Shown: positions 6,120-6,236 of the stretch, piece after piece
Position numbering within the stretch: position 1 is the first letter of the stretch
Layout: each line of letters starts with the position of its first letter
NCBI GenBank assembly: GCA_035285405.1
Contig: JAYKJI010000416.1
Span: forward strand, 1-6,236
Direction of reading: 5' to 3'
Source: Woronichinia sp035285405
Lineage (GTDB): Bacteria; Cyanobacteriota; Cyanobacteriia; Cyanobacteriales; Microcystaceae
Length of the DNA: 6,236 nucleotides
The notes under the pieces: generated by a model
Told to the model about the DNA's origin: nothing
The model's database searches: none
Seen by the model: the letters and a program-made list of their open reading frames with translations, nothing else
Translations under genes and position numbers: made by a program

Positions 6120-6236
6120 ACCTGTTGGGAAATAAAAGAGAAACAGAAAGTTTGCACAGTAAGGATTTCATCATCTCTTACCAATTAGGCAGCATTCAAA
6201 TAGAAGTTCCATAAACCAGTAGAATTCAACATCAAG
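6117..6236. mobile_element. probable end of an insertion sequence (partial, continues past right edge)
   Basis: Homology to the methyltransferase ends at or just before the TA at 6117-6118, and the following DNA, starting GACCTGTTGGGAAAT, is unrelated. On the minus strand a frame open from the right edge stops at 6187-6185 after 16 residues ending TGLWNFYLNAA. That leaves about 65 non-coding bases before the junction, the layout expected for the 3' end of a transposase gene and a terminal inverted repeat. A second minus-strand frame is also open and stops at 6173-6171. The other element end and the transposase body lie outside the window, so identity and family are inferred, not seen. Confidence 0.4.

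Noticed and set aside
6100..6215. A forward frame continuing past the methyltransferase stop (through about 6212) as evidence of a simple frameshift
   Set aside because: Its translation has none of the expected LLPPGG or LYGP motifs, so a frameshift does not explain the truncation.

Overview
The window looks like a cyanobacterial chromosome segment. Four copies of the HIP1 octamer GCGATCGC, over-represented in many cyanobacterial genomes, lie at 517, 2065, 4993 and 6033. Gene spacers are very AT-rich, and the protein families fit. The genus cannot be fixed from sequence alone.

Layout: 1-105 is a short reading frame open at the left edge, probably the 3' end of a gene that starts outside the window; I do not recognise it. 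106-453 is an AT-rich spacer with a candidate promoter and a clear Shine-Dalgarno for the next gene. 454-2919 (+) encodes an 821-residue exported protein made of two seven-blade Kelch-type beta-propellers joined by an Ig-like (ASH / 'choice-of-anchor D') domain. 2926-5310 (-) encodes a 794-residue PhoX/DUF839-family alkaline phosphatase with a twin-arginine signal. The two large genes converge with only 6 bp between their stop codons. 5311-5723 is a spacer holding the phoX leader, inverted repeats and one doubtful 59-codon frame. 5724-6119 (+) is a DUF938 SAM-dependent methyltransferase cut off after about 131 of the usual roughly 200 residues. 6117-6236 is unrelated to the methyltransferase and looks like the end of an inserted mobile element.

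How the genes may work together: both large products are predicted to be exported, one by Sec (cleavage near AIA|QT) and one by Tat (cleavage near ASA|QT). PhoX would release phosphate from phosphoesters in the periplasm or outside the cell. The Kelch double propeller would be a binding or scaffold protein in the same compartment, but nothing in the sequence proves a functional link. The methyltransferase fragment is probably non-functional.

I see no strong sign of a new multi-gene system. The most notable points are the two-propeller architecture with contrasting histidine and cysteine patterns, the methyltransferase apparently broken by an insertion at a TA dinucleotide, and the very tight convergent junction.
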